Assembly: GCF_900101335.1 (NCBI RefSeq) | Contig: NZ_FNKA01000002.1 | Location: forward strand, 806,001-870,000 | From: Quadrisphaera sp. DSM 44207 | Lineage (GTDB): Bacteria; Actinomycetota; Actinomycetes; Actinomycetales; Quadrisphaeraceae | DNA length: 64,000 nt | Direction: 5' to 3' | Part shown: piece after piece, positions 40,045 through 50,874 of the stretch | Numbering within the stretch: the stretch's first letter is position 1 | How the letters are laid out: the number at the start of each line of letters is the position of its first letter | Notes under the pieces: generated by a model | Database searches by the model: none | What the model saw: the letters and a program-made list of their open reading frames with translations, nothing else | Told to the model about the DNA's origin: nothing | Position numbers and translations under genes: made by a program

Positions 40045-43000
40045 TGCGTGGGCATGGCCCATCCGCGCCTTGGGCTCATCCCCGCGTACGCGGGGAGCAC
40101 ATCCCCGAGGCCGCCTTCCGAGCCCGCTGCACGGGCTCATCCCCGCGTACGCGGGGAGCACGCCGTGGTCGACGCCGAGGAGTGCACCCTGCGGGGCTCA
40201 TCCCCGCGTACGCGGGGAGCACGTCGTCTACGTCCACGCCGACGACCTCGCCACGGGCTCATCCCCGCGTACGCAGGGAGCACGACGCCCCCGCCAACGT
40301 GCTGTGGGCGGTGGAGGGCTCATCCCCGCGTACGCGGGGAGCACGGATGGTTGGAGGAGAACGGGACCCTGGTCGCGGGCTCATCCCCGCGTACGCGGGG
40401 AGCACTCGAGGGTGGTGCCCGGGGAGGCCAGGGTCACGGGCTCATCCCCGCGTACGCGGGGAGCACTACCCGAGGTGGCGCACCTTGATCCCGGCGGTGG
40501 GCTCATCCCCGCGTACGCGGGGAGCACGAGGTCGTCGTCACCAGCTGCGAGATCGGGGAGGGCTCATCCCCGCGTACGCGGGGAGCACGGGAGGTCGACC
40601 CGGTCCTCGGCGTGGGCGAGGGGCTCATCCCCGCGTACGCGGGCAGCACTACCCGAGGTGGCGCACCTTGATTCCGGCGGTGGGCTCATCCCCGCGTACG
40701 CGGGGAGCACCACCTGCAGGCCGCCGGATGGGTGCGTGACCCCGGCTCATCCCCGCGTACGCGGGGAGCACCCCCCGCCGAGCCAGATGTGCGCGTTCCG
40801 GGGGGGCTCATCCCCGCGTACGCGGGGAGCACTCCCGGGACGCCACCCGGCTGAAGGACCCCGCCGGCTCATCCCCGCGTACGCGGGGAGCACGCGCTGT
40901 ACATCGTCGTCGCCAACGGCTCCAAGGGCTCATCCCCGCGTACGCGGGGAGCACCTCGGACTCGAGGGCGCCGGGGTCAGGGTGGCGGGCTCATCCCCGC
41001 GTACGCGGGGAGCACCGCTGGCTGTGGACCAACGTCCTCGCCCCGGTCGGCTCATCCCCGCGTACGCGGGGAGCACCACGATCGACGAGTGAGCGAGCGA
41101 GCCCACTAGGGCTCATCCCCGCGTACGCGGGGAGCACCCGCCCTTCATCCGCGCGGCCTGCTCCAGGGACGGCTCATCCCCGCGTACGCGGGGAGCACGG
41201 CGTCCGCCGGCGCGCCGAGCGGATCGGCCGCGGCTCATCCCCGCGTACGCGGGGAGCACGAAGGGTCTCCTGTCGGTTGATTTATCGGGCCGGGCTCATC
41301 CCCGCGTACGCGGGGAGCACGTCAGACGCGCCAGCTGGCGCAGCACGCTCTCCGGCTCATCCCCGCGTACGCGGGGAGCACTTCTTCATCCGCCAGACCG
41401 GTGAGATGAACATCGGCTCATCCCCGCGTACGCGGGGAGCACTGGAACCACAGAACCCAACCGGGCTTGTGCTTGGGCTCATCCCCGCGTACGCGGGGAG
41501 CACTACCCCCTCGTACAACGCAACTCCTACAAGGGGGGCTCATCCCCGCGTACGCGGGGAGCACCAGCCGGCGGTCCAGTCCTTCAGCGTCCGGCCGGGC
41601 TCATCCCCGCGTACGCGGGGAGCACTTCGGGGACGCCGTGGACCGCCTCCTGGCCGGCGGCTCATCCCCGCGTACGCGGGGAGCACGGCGTTGCCGCCGC
41701 GGGCCCGGACCGTGCCGCCGGGCTCATCCCCGCGTACGCGGGGAGCACCCCTGCTGGCAGGGCCGCGGCTGCTGCGTGTCGGGCTCATCCCCGCGTACGC
41801 GGGGAGCACCCGTAGGCGGGTGCGCCGTCCCCGATGCCGGCGGGCTCATCCCCGCGTACGCGGGGAGCACGCCGCCCTCCCCGAGGAGGCCGGCCTCGAC
41901 GCCGGCTCATCCCCGCGTACGCGGGGAGCACTACCGCTCCGTGAACGGCAAGCCGCTCAAGAGGGCTCATCCCCGCGTACGCGGGGAGCACTACAGCCCG
42001 CGCGGCAACACGAGCAGCGTCGAGGGCTCATCCCCGCGTACGCGGGGAGCACCGCAAGGTCGGCATGGTCGGCCTCGGCTACCTGGGCTCATCCCCGCGT
42101 ACGCGGGGAGCACCCGAACCTGAGCGGGGACAAGGGGTCGACGTCGGGCTCATCCCCGCGTACGCGGGGAGCACGGGCCGGTGGTCGGCGCGGAAGTGCT
42201 CGACGAGGGCTCATCCCCGCGTACGCGGGGAGCACTCCGCCACGGACTTCGCGCAGGCGATCGTGCAGGGCTCATCCCCGCGTACGCGGGGAGCACTAGG
42301 ACACCCCGACCCGCCAACAGTTGATCCCGGGCTCATCCCCGCGTACGCGGGCAGCGCGCTGCCTTGAGCAGGCGGCACAGTCATGGCACCGCCCATCCCC
42401 GCGTACGCGGAGAGCACGCGCCGTGGGCCGGGGACGTGGTCAGCTACCGCGGCTCATCCCCGCGTACGCGGGGAGCACCTGGCTGCCGGGCTTGGGGAGC
42501 CTGCCGGTGGACGGCTCATCCCCGCGTACGCGGGGAGCACCTCGACCAGCCCGACCCGCCCCTGTCCCCGGCCGGCTCATCCCCGCGTACGCGGGGAGCA
42601 CGCCACTGCCGAGGGGACCCGCACCATGACCCAGGGCTCATCCCCGCGTACGCGGGGAGCACGCTCTGCCGACAAGAGCGCTCAGATCGCTCGGAGGCTC
42701 ATCCCCGCGTACGCGGGGAGCACACCGGGGGGTCGCCGCGGAGGACTCCGACGCCGGCTCATCCCCGCGTACGCGGGGAGCACGCGGCGGACGGCGCGCC
42801 GATGGGCGCGGGCTTGGGCTCATCCCCGCGTACGCGGGGAGCACGACGCCGGCCCCGCCCCGGCCGTGCCGGTGCGGGGCTCATCCCCGCGTACGCGGGG
42901 AGCACTGCGCGCGGTCCAGCCGCAGCCCGACCGGCAGGGGCTCATCCCCGCGTACGCGGGGAGCACTACCCGTCCTGGAGCGCCTACGTCGAAGGGGAGG

Positions 43001-46000
43001 GCTCATCCCCGCGTACGCGGGGAGCACACCTGGGACAGGCCATCGGCGACCGCGCCGAGGGGCTCATCCCCGCGTACGCGGGGAGCACGTTCGCGCTGGC
43101 CAGCGCGATTGACCTGCATCGGGCTCATCCCCGCGTACGCGGGGAGCACGTCGTGGACATGGGCACCACCTCCGAGCTGCGCGGCTCATCCCCGCGTACG
43201 CGGGGAGCACAGCCGCGCCGGGGTCACCGACGCCACACCAGCGGGCTCATCCCCGCGTACGCGGGGAGCACGCGATCGCCGCCGCGGTCGGCGCGCTGAT
43301 CTGGGGCTCATCCCCGCGTACGCGGGGAGCACCGGTTGAAGATCCTCATCCGGCCGTCCCGCTCGGGCTCATCCCCGCGTACGCGGGGAGCACCTGCGCA
43401 AGCGGAAGCAGGCGCAGCCGTGGATGGGCTCATCCCCGCGTACGCGGGGAGCACGTCTCTTCCGTCGACCTGCCCGGGGACAGCCTGGGCTCATCCCCGC
43501 GTACGCGGGGAGCACGCCGGACCCTCCAGGACCCACGTGTCGGCGGTGGGCTCATCCCCGCGTACGCGGGGAGCACCGCTGCCCTCGGCCAGCAGCACGT
43601 GCGCGAGGTCCCTCATCCCCGCGTACGCGGGGAGCACCGAGCGCTGGAGGCGCGCGCGGCGTTGATCCGGGGCTCATCCCCGCGTACGCGGGGAGCACCG
43701 CGGAGGTCATCGCCAACCACCGCCTCGCGGCGGCTCATCCCCGCGTACGCGGGGAGCACGCCGCGGCCTCCGCTGCCCGCGCCCTCGGCGCGGGCTCATC
43801 CCCGCGTACGCGGGGAGCACGAGGGTGCCCACTTCCCGCCGAGGCCGGACCAGGGCTCATCCCCGCGTACGCGGGGAGCACCGAGGAGCCGGCCGCATGA
43901 CCACCGTGTCCATGGGCTCATCCCCGCGTACGCGGGGAGCACCCCTGGAGTCCGGGTGGGGCGCGAACCGGATCGGGCTCATCCCCGCGTACGCGGGGAG
44001 CACCCCCAGGCGAGGTTGCGGCGGGCCTCGGCAGCCGGCTCATCCCCGCGTACGCGGGGAGCACCGCGCCGCGATCGCCGCCGCCGACGGGTGGCTGGGC
44101 TCATCCCCGCGTACGCGGGGAGCACAAGGGCGCCGCCATGCATGCGGCGATGAGGAGGGGCTCATCCCCGCGTACGCGGGGAGCACAACGGCGTCCCCGT
44201 CCTCGCCGGATGGGCCGTGGGCTCATCCCCGCGTACGCGGGGAGCACGTCGCGCAGGTGCTCGCCGAGAAGCACCTCGACGGCTCATCCCCGCGTACGCG
44301 GGGAGCACTTGCCCCACTGCCCCGTGGCGCGGGTGTTTGCGGGCTCATCCCCGCGTACGCGGGGAGCACAACAACAACGCGCTCCCGTTCGGCTCGTTGT
44401 AGGGCTCATCCCCGCGTACGCGGGGAGCACTCGGCCCGAGGCGGCGCCGACTTGAGACCCAGGGGCTCATCCCCGCGTACGCGGGGAGCACGGCGGGCCG
44501 TAAGTGATGGGCAGTGCGGAGGAGGGCTCATCCCCGTGTACGCGGGGAGCACGGCCTGCAGTGGGCGTTCGCCACGGACGCGAACGGCTCATCCCCGCGT
44601 ACGCGGGGAGCACTCCAACCTCGCCCGCGACCGCGGCTTCACCGGCGGCTCATCCCCGCGTACGCGGGGAGCACCCTTTCACGGAGGCGCGCGCGTATAG
44701 CAGCGCGGGCTCATCCCCGCGTACGCGGGGAGCACCCAACCAGGCGGCGCGGGGTGAGCAGGTTCGGGGGCTCATCCCCGCGTACGCGGGGAGCACAAGA
44801 TCCAGGATGAGCAGGAGGTCATCCGGTGGGGCTCATCCCCGCGTACGCGGGGAGCACTCCGAGCCGGCAGCCGGGTAATCCGAGGACCCGGGCTCATCCC
44901 CGCGTACGCGGGGAGCACCGTGGACGAGGACCATCGGGTGATCGCTACCGGGGCTCATCCCCGCGTACGCGGGGAGCACGATGTCGGCGCCACCGGGTCC
45001 GTAGGGCCGCAGGGCTCATCCCCGCGTACGCGGGGAGCACTTGCCCTCGAGCTGGGCGACCTCCTCGGTGAGGGGCTCATCCCCGCGTATGCGGGGAGCA
45101 CCGGGTATGGCAGGCGAACGACTTGGACGGGGAGGGCTCATCCCCGCGTACGCGGGGAGCACGTGGGGCCGACGAAGATCGTGGTCATGACGTCGGGCTC
45201 ATCCCCGCGTACGCGGGGAGCACCTGCTCAACCATCGACAGCAGCAGCGCCTTGTCCGGCTCATCCCCGCGTACGCGGGGAGCACCTAGGTGCCCACCCG
45301 CGCCGCCGGGCACTACGGGGCTCATCCCCGCGTACGCGGGGAGCACATGAGCGCGACCATCCGCACTGAGCACGGTGAGGGCTCATCCCCGCGTACGCGG
45401 GGAGCACGTGCAGGCCACAAGGCTGCGCGCCGCGGAGCTGGGCTCATCCCCGCGTACGCGGGGAGCACCCCTCGGCGAGCTGCCCGAGCAGGTCCCAGGA
45501 GGGCTCATCCCCGCGTACGCGGGGAGCACGACGCCCTCTCCGAGCGGCTGCAGGTGGAGGACGGCTCATCCCCGCGTACGCGGGGAGCACCGCCAGCAGG
45601 ACCGGCAGGGCCGGTGGGTCCGGGGCTCATCCCCGCGTACGCGGGGAGCACCAGGACTTCCACGACCCCCGCCTGGGCCAGCTGGGCTCATCCCCGCGTA
45701 CGCGGGGAGCACACGGGCCAGTCCCTGACCGGCAACGGGCACGCCGGCTCATCCCCGCGTACGCGGGGAGCACCCCCTCCGCCGGCAGCCGAGCGGCTGC
45801 CTCCCGGGCTCATCCCCGCGTACGCGGGGAGCACGTGGGCGGCGCCCGTGACTTCCAGGTCACCGTGGGCTCATCCCCGCGTACGCGGGGAGCACATCGC
45901 CGCGACGCGCCTGGCTGAGGCGGACCTGGGCTCATCCCCGCGTACGCGGGGAGCACGTGGAAGGTGCCGAGGTCGTAGTGGGCGCTGCGGGCTCATCCCC

Positions 46001-48153
46001 GCGTACGCGGGGAGCACGCGCCCCAGCACTCGAGCTCGACGGCGTCCCCGGGCTCATCCCCGCGTACGCGGGGAGCACGACGAGCCGAGGCGGGCACGTC
46101 ACCACATCCCGGGCTCATCCCCGCGTACGCGGGGAGCACAGCACCCCGGAGATCCCGGAGGACAGGGTGCTGGGCTCATCCCCGCGTACGCGGGGAGCAC
46201 TCGAGCGTCGCGTTGGCTCTCACGTTCTCATTAGGCTCATCCCCGCGTACGCGGGGAGCACTCGATGTTGTAGGCGTAGGCGTTGCCGAGGATGGGCTCA
46301 TCCCCGCGTACGCGGGGAGCACTTGGTGCCGAAGGCGTCGGCGAGCTTGTTGAAGGGCTCATCCCCGCGTACGCGGGGAGCACGCGGAGCGCTGCACCGC
46401 GGTGGCGGGGTCGTAGGGCTCATCCCCGCGTACGCAGGGAGCACTGCACCGACGGCGACCCCAGCAAGCACCGCGACGGCTCATCCCCGCGTACGCGGGG
46501 AGCACCCGCTCCTACCTGGCCCTGGACTGGCTGATCCGGGCTCATCCCCGCGTACGCGGGGAGCACAACGGCGTCTACGTCGCTGCGACCGGGGCATGGG
46601 GCTCATCCCCGCGTACGCGGGGAGCACGTCGAGGAGGTCGTCGTACTCGGCGAGGGACAGGGGCTCATCCCCGCGTACGCGGGGAGCACGGGGTGGGCAG
46701 GTTCGGGTTGACGAGGACGGCGGGCTCATCCCCGCGTACGCGGGGAGCACGTCCTGCTCCGCCCGGGCAGCACGGGCGTGGGCGGCTCATCCCCGCGTAC
46801 GCGGGGAGCACAAGGGCAGCGAGTACGCCACGATCCCGGTCCAGGGCTCATCCCCGCGTACGCGGGGAGCACTCGATCCTCGGCGACGAGGACGAGAAGA
46901 TCACGGGCTCATCCCCGCGTACGCGGGGAGCACTGTGCCGCGGCCAGGTCCACGATGCGGCGCAGGGGCTCATCCCCGCGTACGCGGGGAGCACCTGGCG
47001 TACCTGACCTGGGTCGGCGAGCTCGAGGGCTCATCCCCGCGTACGCGGGGAGCACGTGCGGCGCTGCAGCGAGGAGACGTGGGCGCTGGGCTCATCCCCG
47101 CGTACGCGGGGAGCACACAAGGCCAAGGCCGAGAACAAGACGCTGTGCAGGCTCATCCCCGCGTACGCGGGGAGCACATCGACCGCGAGAAGGTCTACGA
47201 GCCGTTCCAGGGCTCATCCCCGCGTACGCGGGGAGCACGCCGCATGGGCGGTGGACAAGAGCGCGGGGACGGGCTCATCCTCGCGTACGCGGGGAGCACG
47301 CCGCATGGGCGGTGGACAAGAGCGCGGGGACGGGCTCATCCCCGCGTACGCGGGGAGCACCGCTTGAGCGCGTAGCGCATCGAGGCGAGGATGGGCTCAT
47401 CCCCGCGTACGCGGGGAGCACCTGCTCGTGCGGCGGCTGCTTCGTTCGGCACGGGGCTCATCCCCGCGTACGCGGGGAGCACCGGGTGATTCCTGCCAGT
47501 GCTCGGAACGCGGCGGGCTCATCCCCGCGTACGCGGGGAGCACGACGGGCAGCTCGCCGCGAACAGCTTCCGGGCGGGCTCATCCCCGCGTACGCGGGGA
47601 GCACCGGCCGTGGCGCTGCATCATGTGCACGGCGGCGGGCTCATCCCCGCGTACGCGGGGAGCACGATGAGACGCTTGTTCGCTCCCACGGTGACACGGG
47701 CTCATCCCCGCGTACGCGGGGAGCACAGGCCCTCGGCGTGCGCGCGGGCGACGTCGAAGGGCTCATCCCCGCGTACGCGGGGAGCACGCGAGCTTGTTGA
47801 AGTTGTCGATGAGGGCACCGGGCTCATCCCCGCGTACGCGGGGAGCACGGGAAGTTCGACGGCGTCCCGACGCTGGCCCTGGGCTCATCCCCGCGTACGC
47901 GGGGAGCACAGCACGGCGTTCATCTGCCCGGCGATGAGGTGGGGCTCATCCCCGCGTACGCGGGGAGCACTACGCGCGCATCAGCCCTCCCTGCCCGCAG
48001 AGGGGCTCATCCCCGCGTACGCGGGGAGCACGTGCCCGGCTGGGAGACCCGCGGCTCGGCCTTGGGCTCATCCCCGCGTACGCGGGGAGCACTTGCCCTC
48101 GGTCTTGGCCTTGGTGATCCAGTACGGCTCATCCCCGCGTACGCGGGGAGCAC
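39950..48153 (-). CRISPR. Type I-E CRISPR array, about 135 repeats and 134 spacers
   Basis: The 28-nt repeat, in transcribed (minus) orientation, begins GTGCTCCCCGCGTACGCGGG and ends GATGAGCC, with a palindromic stem CCCCGCG/CGCGGGG. Spacers are 33 nt (a few 32 or 34), so the unit is 61 nt. Counting the first spacer base as repeat base 29 gives the usual 29/32 split. That base is C in roughly three quarters of spacers and G in about a fifth (hand tally). The leader is at the right, next to cas2; the oldest end is at the left. The terminal repeat 39950-39977 is degenerate, with a further half-degenerate one at 39890-39917. Variant internal repeats are near 40262, 40622, 42330, 43610, 44525, 45073, 46416 and 47272. 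Long open frames here are repeat artefacts. Confidence 0.98.
42344..42484 (-). repeat. CRISPR trailer-end block, copy 2 (inside the array)
   Basis: Identical to 39904-40044 at an offset of 2440 nt, exactly 40 units of 61. The repeat at 42330-42357 is a hybrid. Its left part is the normal consensus and its right part (gggcagcgc) is that of the degenerate terminal repeat. The hybrid marks the crossover that inserted an array end into the interior. Confidence 0.9.
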
Positions 48154-48225
48154 TCTTGCTGAGCTGCAACGACACTGACCGAGGGGCCAGGTCGGCATCA
48201 CTTCTCAATGCACGCGTCAACGTCG
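48154..48225 (-). promoter_or_regulatory. CRISPR leader
   Basis: The 63 nt between the last repeat and the cas2 stop, plus a little of the cas2 end, form the leader by position. It is less GC-rich than its surroundings. A TTGACG (48215-48220, minus) overlapping the cas2 stop could be a -35, but no good -10 follows at 17 nt. The array may also be read from the cas operon. Confidence 0.6.
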
Positions 48226-48561
48226 AGCACGACGGTAGCGGCTCGTCCTGCTCCATCCCGGCCTTGCATCGGCGGGCCTCGCGGACTCGTCGGCCGGGCG
48301 GCGCATGAGGTAGACGCCGTCCACGTCGACGGGCTCCCACTCGTGCCGGTGCACCTTGAAGGCGAGGCGCTGCTCTCCCCGCGTGGCATAGACCATGATC
48401 GCCCGCCCGTCCTTGGCGAGCTCCACCACGCGGTCCCACATCAGGTCCCTGACCCGCGAGGTGAGGACACCGACGAAGACCCCCGGACCGATCTCGAGGA
48501 GCCAGCGCGTCAGGTGACCGCGCAGGCCGGCTGGGCATGCCGTGAGGACGATCACCACCAC
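48217..48561 (-). CDS. cas2: CRISPR-associated endonuclease Cas2, type I-E
   Basis: A ~114-residue Cas2e. It shows VIVLTACPAGLRGHLTRWLL and EIGPGVFVGVLTSRVRDLMW, the diagnostic type I-E Cas2 segments, plus GRAIMVYATRGEQRLAFKVH and a longer C-terminal tail. Cas2 dimers bridge Cas1 dimers in the spacer-integration complex. Three consecutive GTG codons (48561, 48558, 48555) could start it; 48561 fits the family's N-terminus, and 48555 would overlap the cas1 stop by 4 nt. It is the last cas gene and abuts the leader. Confidence 0.93.
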   Translation of the reverse strand: MVVIVLTACPAGLRGHLTRWLLEIGPGVFVGVLTSRVRDLMWDRVVELAKDGRAIMVYATRGEQRLAFKVHRHEWEPVDVDGVYLMRRPADESARPADARPGWSRTSRYRRARR

Positions 48562-49505
48562 GGTTCGTCGTCCCCGTAGCTGGCGCCGCCTGCGACGCGC
48601 CCGCGGGCGCCGTCCCACAGCTGCACCACGTCGATGTCCGGTTGAACCTCGTCAGGCTCCTCACCCGGCAGGAGGAGGCTGCGGATGTCGCGCGCGCACC
48701 GGCTCAGGATCGCGCCGTCGTGCACAGCGTCGCGGACGGCGCGGCGCGTCTCGGCAGGCAGGTCCTCGGTCTCGCGGACTGCGACGTCGAAGGCCACCGG
48801 GACGGCGACCTCGGCCTTGTACAGGTCGGCGATGTCGAAGACGAAGGAGCGGACGTGCCCGGTGTGCACGAAGCCGAGCCCGGGTGAGCACCCGAGGGCC
48901 ACGACGACGGCGTGGACGATGCCGTACAGGCACGTGGTCGCGGCCGACAAGGCCTGGTTCACCGCGTCACCGGAGGCGAAGTCCGCCACGTCGTAGTCCC
49001 GACGCTGCCACTCGACCCCGGTCCGCGCGGCGTGCTCCCGGTAGAGCCGGCGCACCCGGGCCCCTTCACGCCCCCGCAGCTGCTGCATGGTCAACGCCGA
49101 CACGTCCTCGTCCGGGAAGCGCATGGCGTACATGTCACGAGCGACGCGCAAGCGCGAGGACTGGTTCGTCACCGCTGCCGCCTGCGCCTCCAGGAGCCGG
49201 GACGACCGGGCGAGGGAGCGGCCGTGCGCGTAGTAGCGGACACCCCGCTCCCCCACCCACACCGCTGTGGACCCGCTCTCCGCCAGGAGGACCATCGCCT
49301 GGTGGCTGACGCTGGTGCCGGGTCCCAGCAGCAGCGCGCCGAGAGACGCCGCTGGCACGTGGACCGTCCCGCGCTCATCGGTGGCGGTGATGGCGTTGGC
49401 GTCCCGGTGGACGACGCACCGCTCCAGGTACAGGAAGCTGAGTCGGTCCTCCGCGCGGACGAGCTCGTTGAGCTTCGGCGGCGGCGTGCCCGGTACCGGC
49501 TTCAT
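48552..49505 (-). CDS. cas1: CRISPR-associated integrase Cas1, type I-E
   Basis: A 317-residue Cas1e. Its N-terminal beta domain (NELVRAEDRLSFLYLERCVV, VHVPAASLGALLLGPGTSVS) precedes the helical catalytic domain with REGARVRRLYREHAARTGVE, the conserved His/Asp segment GFVHTGHVRSFVFDIADLYK, and ETRRAVRDAVHDG. It catalyses spacer integration at the leader-proximal repeat with Cas2. ATG 49505 is chosen because it overlaps the cas6 stop as ATGA, with a typical Cas1e beginning right after it. Confidence 0.95.
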   Translation of the reverse strand: MKPVPGTPPPKLNELVRAEDRLSFLYLERCVVHRDANAITATDERGTVHVPAASLGALLLGPGTSVSHQAMVLLAESGSTAVWVGERGVRYYAHGRSLARSSRLLEAQAAAVTNQSSRLRVARDMYAMRFPDEDVSALTMQQLRGREGARVRRLYREHAARTGVEWQRRDYDVADFASGDAVNQALSAATTCLYGIVHAVVVALGCSPGLGFVHTGHVRSFVFDIADLYKAEVAVPVAFDVAVRETEDLPAETRRAVRDAVHDGAILSRCARDIRSLLLPGEEPDEVQPDIDVVQLWDGARGRVAGGASYGDDEPWW

Positions 49506-50170
49506 GGCACAGGAGCCAGCGTGAGCAGGCCGCATCCGTAGCCCTTGGCCCGGCCGACGCCGCGGACCAGTGCAGTCCTCAGGGCGTCAGGGTCGAGGAC
49601 TTCCAGAACGCCGTCGAAGGTCGCCATGGCCACGGTGACCGTCTTGCCCTGCCGCGTGAAGCGCGCCGTCCGCCGGTCGCGGACGACGACGCCGGGCTCG
49701 CCTCGTGCTCCTGCGGCGACGTGGAACCCCAGACGCTCGGTGCGGTCGATCAACCACTGCTGCTGCTGCGCGGCGGTGACGTGCGCCAGCGGCTTGGTGT
49801 CTTCGCCGTCCCGGACCCTGGCGCTGTGGACGGGGTTGGCCGTGAGGCGGAAGACCCACCGCTGGCCGGCCTGCACCCGGTACAGCAGCGGTCGGTAGTC
49901 ACGGGTCTGCCACGTCTGCGTCGCGGGCCACCCCGCCTGCTCCACCAGGTGCGTCAGGTCGGGTTGGGTCGGGCTGGCCAGGTACAGGTCCGCCCTGTGC
50001 TGCTCTCCTCGGTCGACTCTCCAGAGGACCCTGCCGTCCTGGGCGGCACCGGACGCCGCTCCCGGAGGGAAGGCGGCCAGGACGGCTGCGTGCATGGCCT
50101 GCGGGGAGGCCAGCAGCGTCCAGCTCCCTCGACGAGCTGGGTTGATCGCGAACCGCGTCAGGTACATCAC
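49502..50170 (-). CDS. cas6e: CRISPR RNA endonuclease Cas6e (CasE)
   Basis: A 222-residue Cas6e that cuts pre-crRNA at the repeat stem and stays bound as a Cascade subunit. Family features are MYLTRFAINPARRG with an early catalytic-type Arg/His region, RVLWRVDRGEQHRADLYLAS, WVFRLTANPVHSAR, and the C-terminal Gly-rich loop GVGRAKGYGCGLLTL. Two adjacent Met codons could start it. The ATG overlaps the cas5 stop. Confidence 0.93.
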   Translation of the reverse strand: MMYLTRFAINPARRGSWTLLASPQAMHAAVLAAFPPGAASGAAQDGRVLWRVDRGEQHRADLYLASPTQPDLTHLVEQAGWPATQTWQTRDYRPLLYRVQAGQRWVFRLTANPVHSARVRDGEDTKPLAHVTAAQQQQWLIDRTERLGFHVAAGARGEPGVVVRDRRTARFTRQGKTVTVAMATFDGVLEVLDPDALRTALVRGVGRAKGYGCGLLTLAPVP

Positions 50171-50874
50171 GCGCCTCCGAGCGCAGCGAGGAAATCCACC
50201 CGGGAGCGGGCCCCCGGAGCGGCGTCCGTGTTCGTGATCCGTGCCGGCTCACCGTGGACGACGGTGCGCCATCCGTACTCCCTGCGCTCGGGGTCGTAGC
50301 TGATCGGCTGGTCGCGGACGAGGTCACCGGGCTCCGCCGGGTCCGCAGCGTCGCGGACGATCGGCAGGTCTAGCCGGGGCCCCTGGCGCTTCCGCCACCA
50401 CAGCGCCGCCTGCCACGGCTCACCCTGCAGCACCTCCTGCAGGCCGCCCTCGCGGACGCCCAGGCTGACCTGCCCCGAGGGGGGACAGGATCGCCGGCCC
50501 AGGAACAGCGGGAACACTGGCGCTCGCAGCGCTTCGTCGAGCCCGTGCAGCAGTGACGGACCCCCTTCCACTCCGGCGAGGAAGACGGCGTCCGCGAGGT
50601 AGAAGCGGTAGGACAGGGGCATCGTGCGTGTGCCGTCCAGGCTGCGCGCGGTCTGGAAGTCGCGGACGAGGCGGCCGGGCTGATCCACCCGCACACCGAA
50701 GGAGGTGCGCGCCAGGTCCTCGACCGGGTCGGTCCGTCGACGGCCCTCGGCAGCAGCCAGCAGGCCGAGGACGCCGCTCTTGGTCGGCTCGTGACGCGTC
50801 TCGCGACGGACGAACCGGCTGGCGGCCCCCCACGACTGCAGCGGCGCCGCCAGGCGCAGGAGCAGGACGCTCAT
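50167..50874 (-). CDS. cas5e: Cascade subunit Cas5e (CasD)
   Basis: A 235-residue RAMP protein that caps the crRNA 5' handle. It begins MSVLLLRLAAPLQSWGAASR, the classic Cas5 N-terminus, then FVRRETRHEPTKSGVLGLLAAAEG, RFYLADAVFLAGVEG and VFPLFLGRRSCPPSG. The start overlaps the cas7 stop by 4 nt. Confidence 0.95.
   Translation of the reverse strand: MSVLLLRLAAPLQSWGAASRFVRRETRHEPTKSGVLGLLAAAEGRRRTDPVEDLARTSFGVRVDQPGRLVRDFQTARSLDGTRTMPLSYRFYLADAVFLAGVEGGPSLLHGLDEALRAPVFPLFLGRRSCPPSGQVSLGVREGGLQEVLQGEPWQAALWWRKRQGPRLDLPIVRDAADPAEPGDLVRDQPISYDPERREYGWRTVVHGEPARITNTDAAPGARSRVDFLAALGGA

Noticed and set aside
42820-43860. Shared 14-mer gcgatcgccgccgc in two spacers (near 43271 and 44071) as an overlapping protospacer pair
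   Set aside because: The match is internal in both and flanks disagree, so it is Ala-codon low complexity, not overlap.
39924-48308. Many long open frames rich in AHPRVRGEH, SSPRTRGA and LIPAYAGST units
   Set aside because: They are six-frame translations of the CRISPR repeat, whose 61-nt unit rarely contains a stop. No ribosome sites or real domains.
48068-48664. 198-codon minus-strand frame spanning the leader and cas2
   Set aside because: Out of frame with Cas2 motifs and runs through a CRISPR repeat; a shadow.
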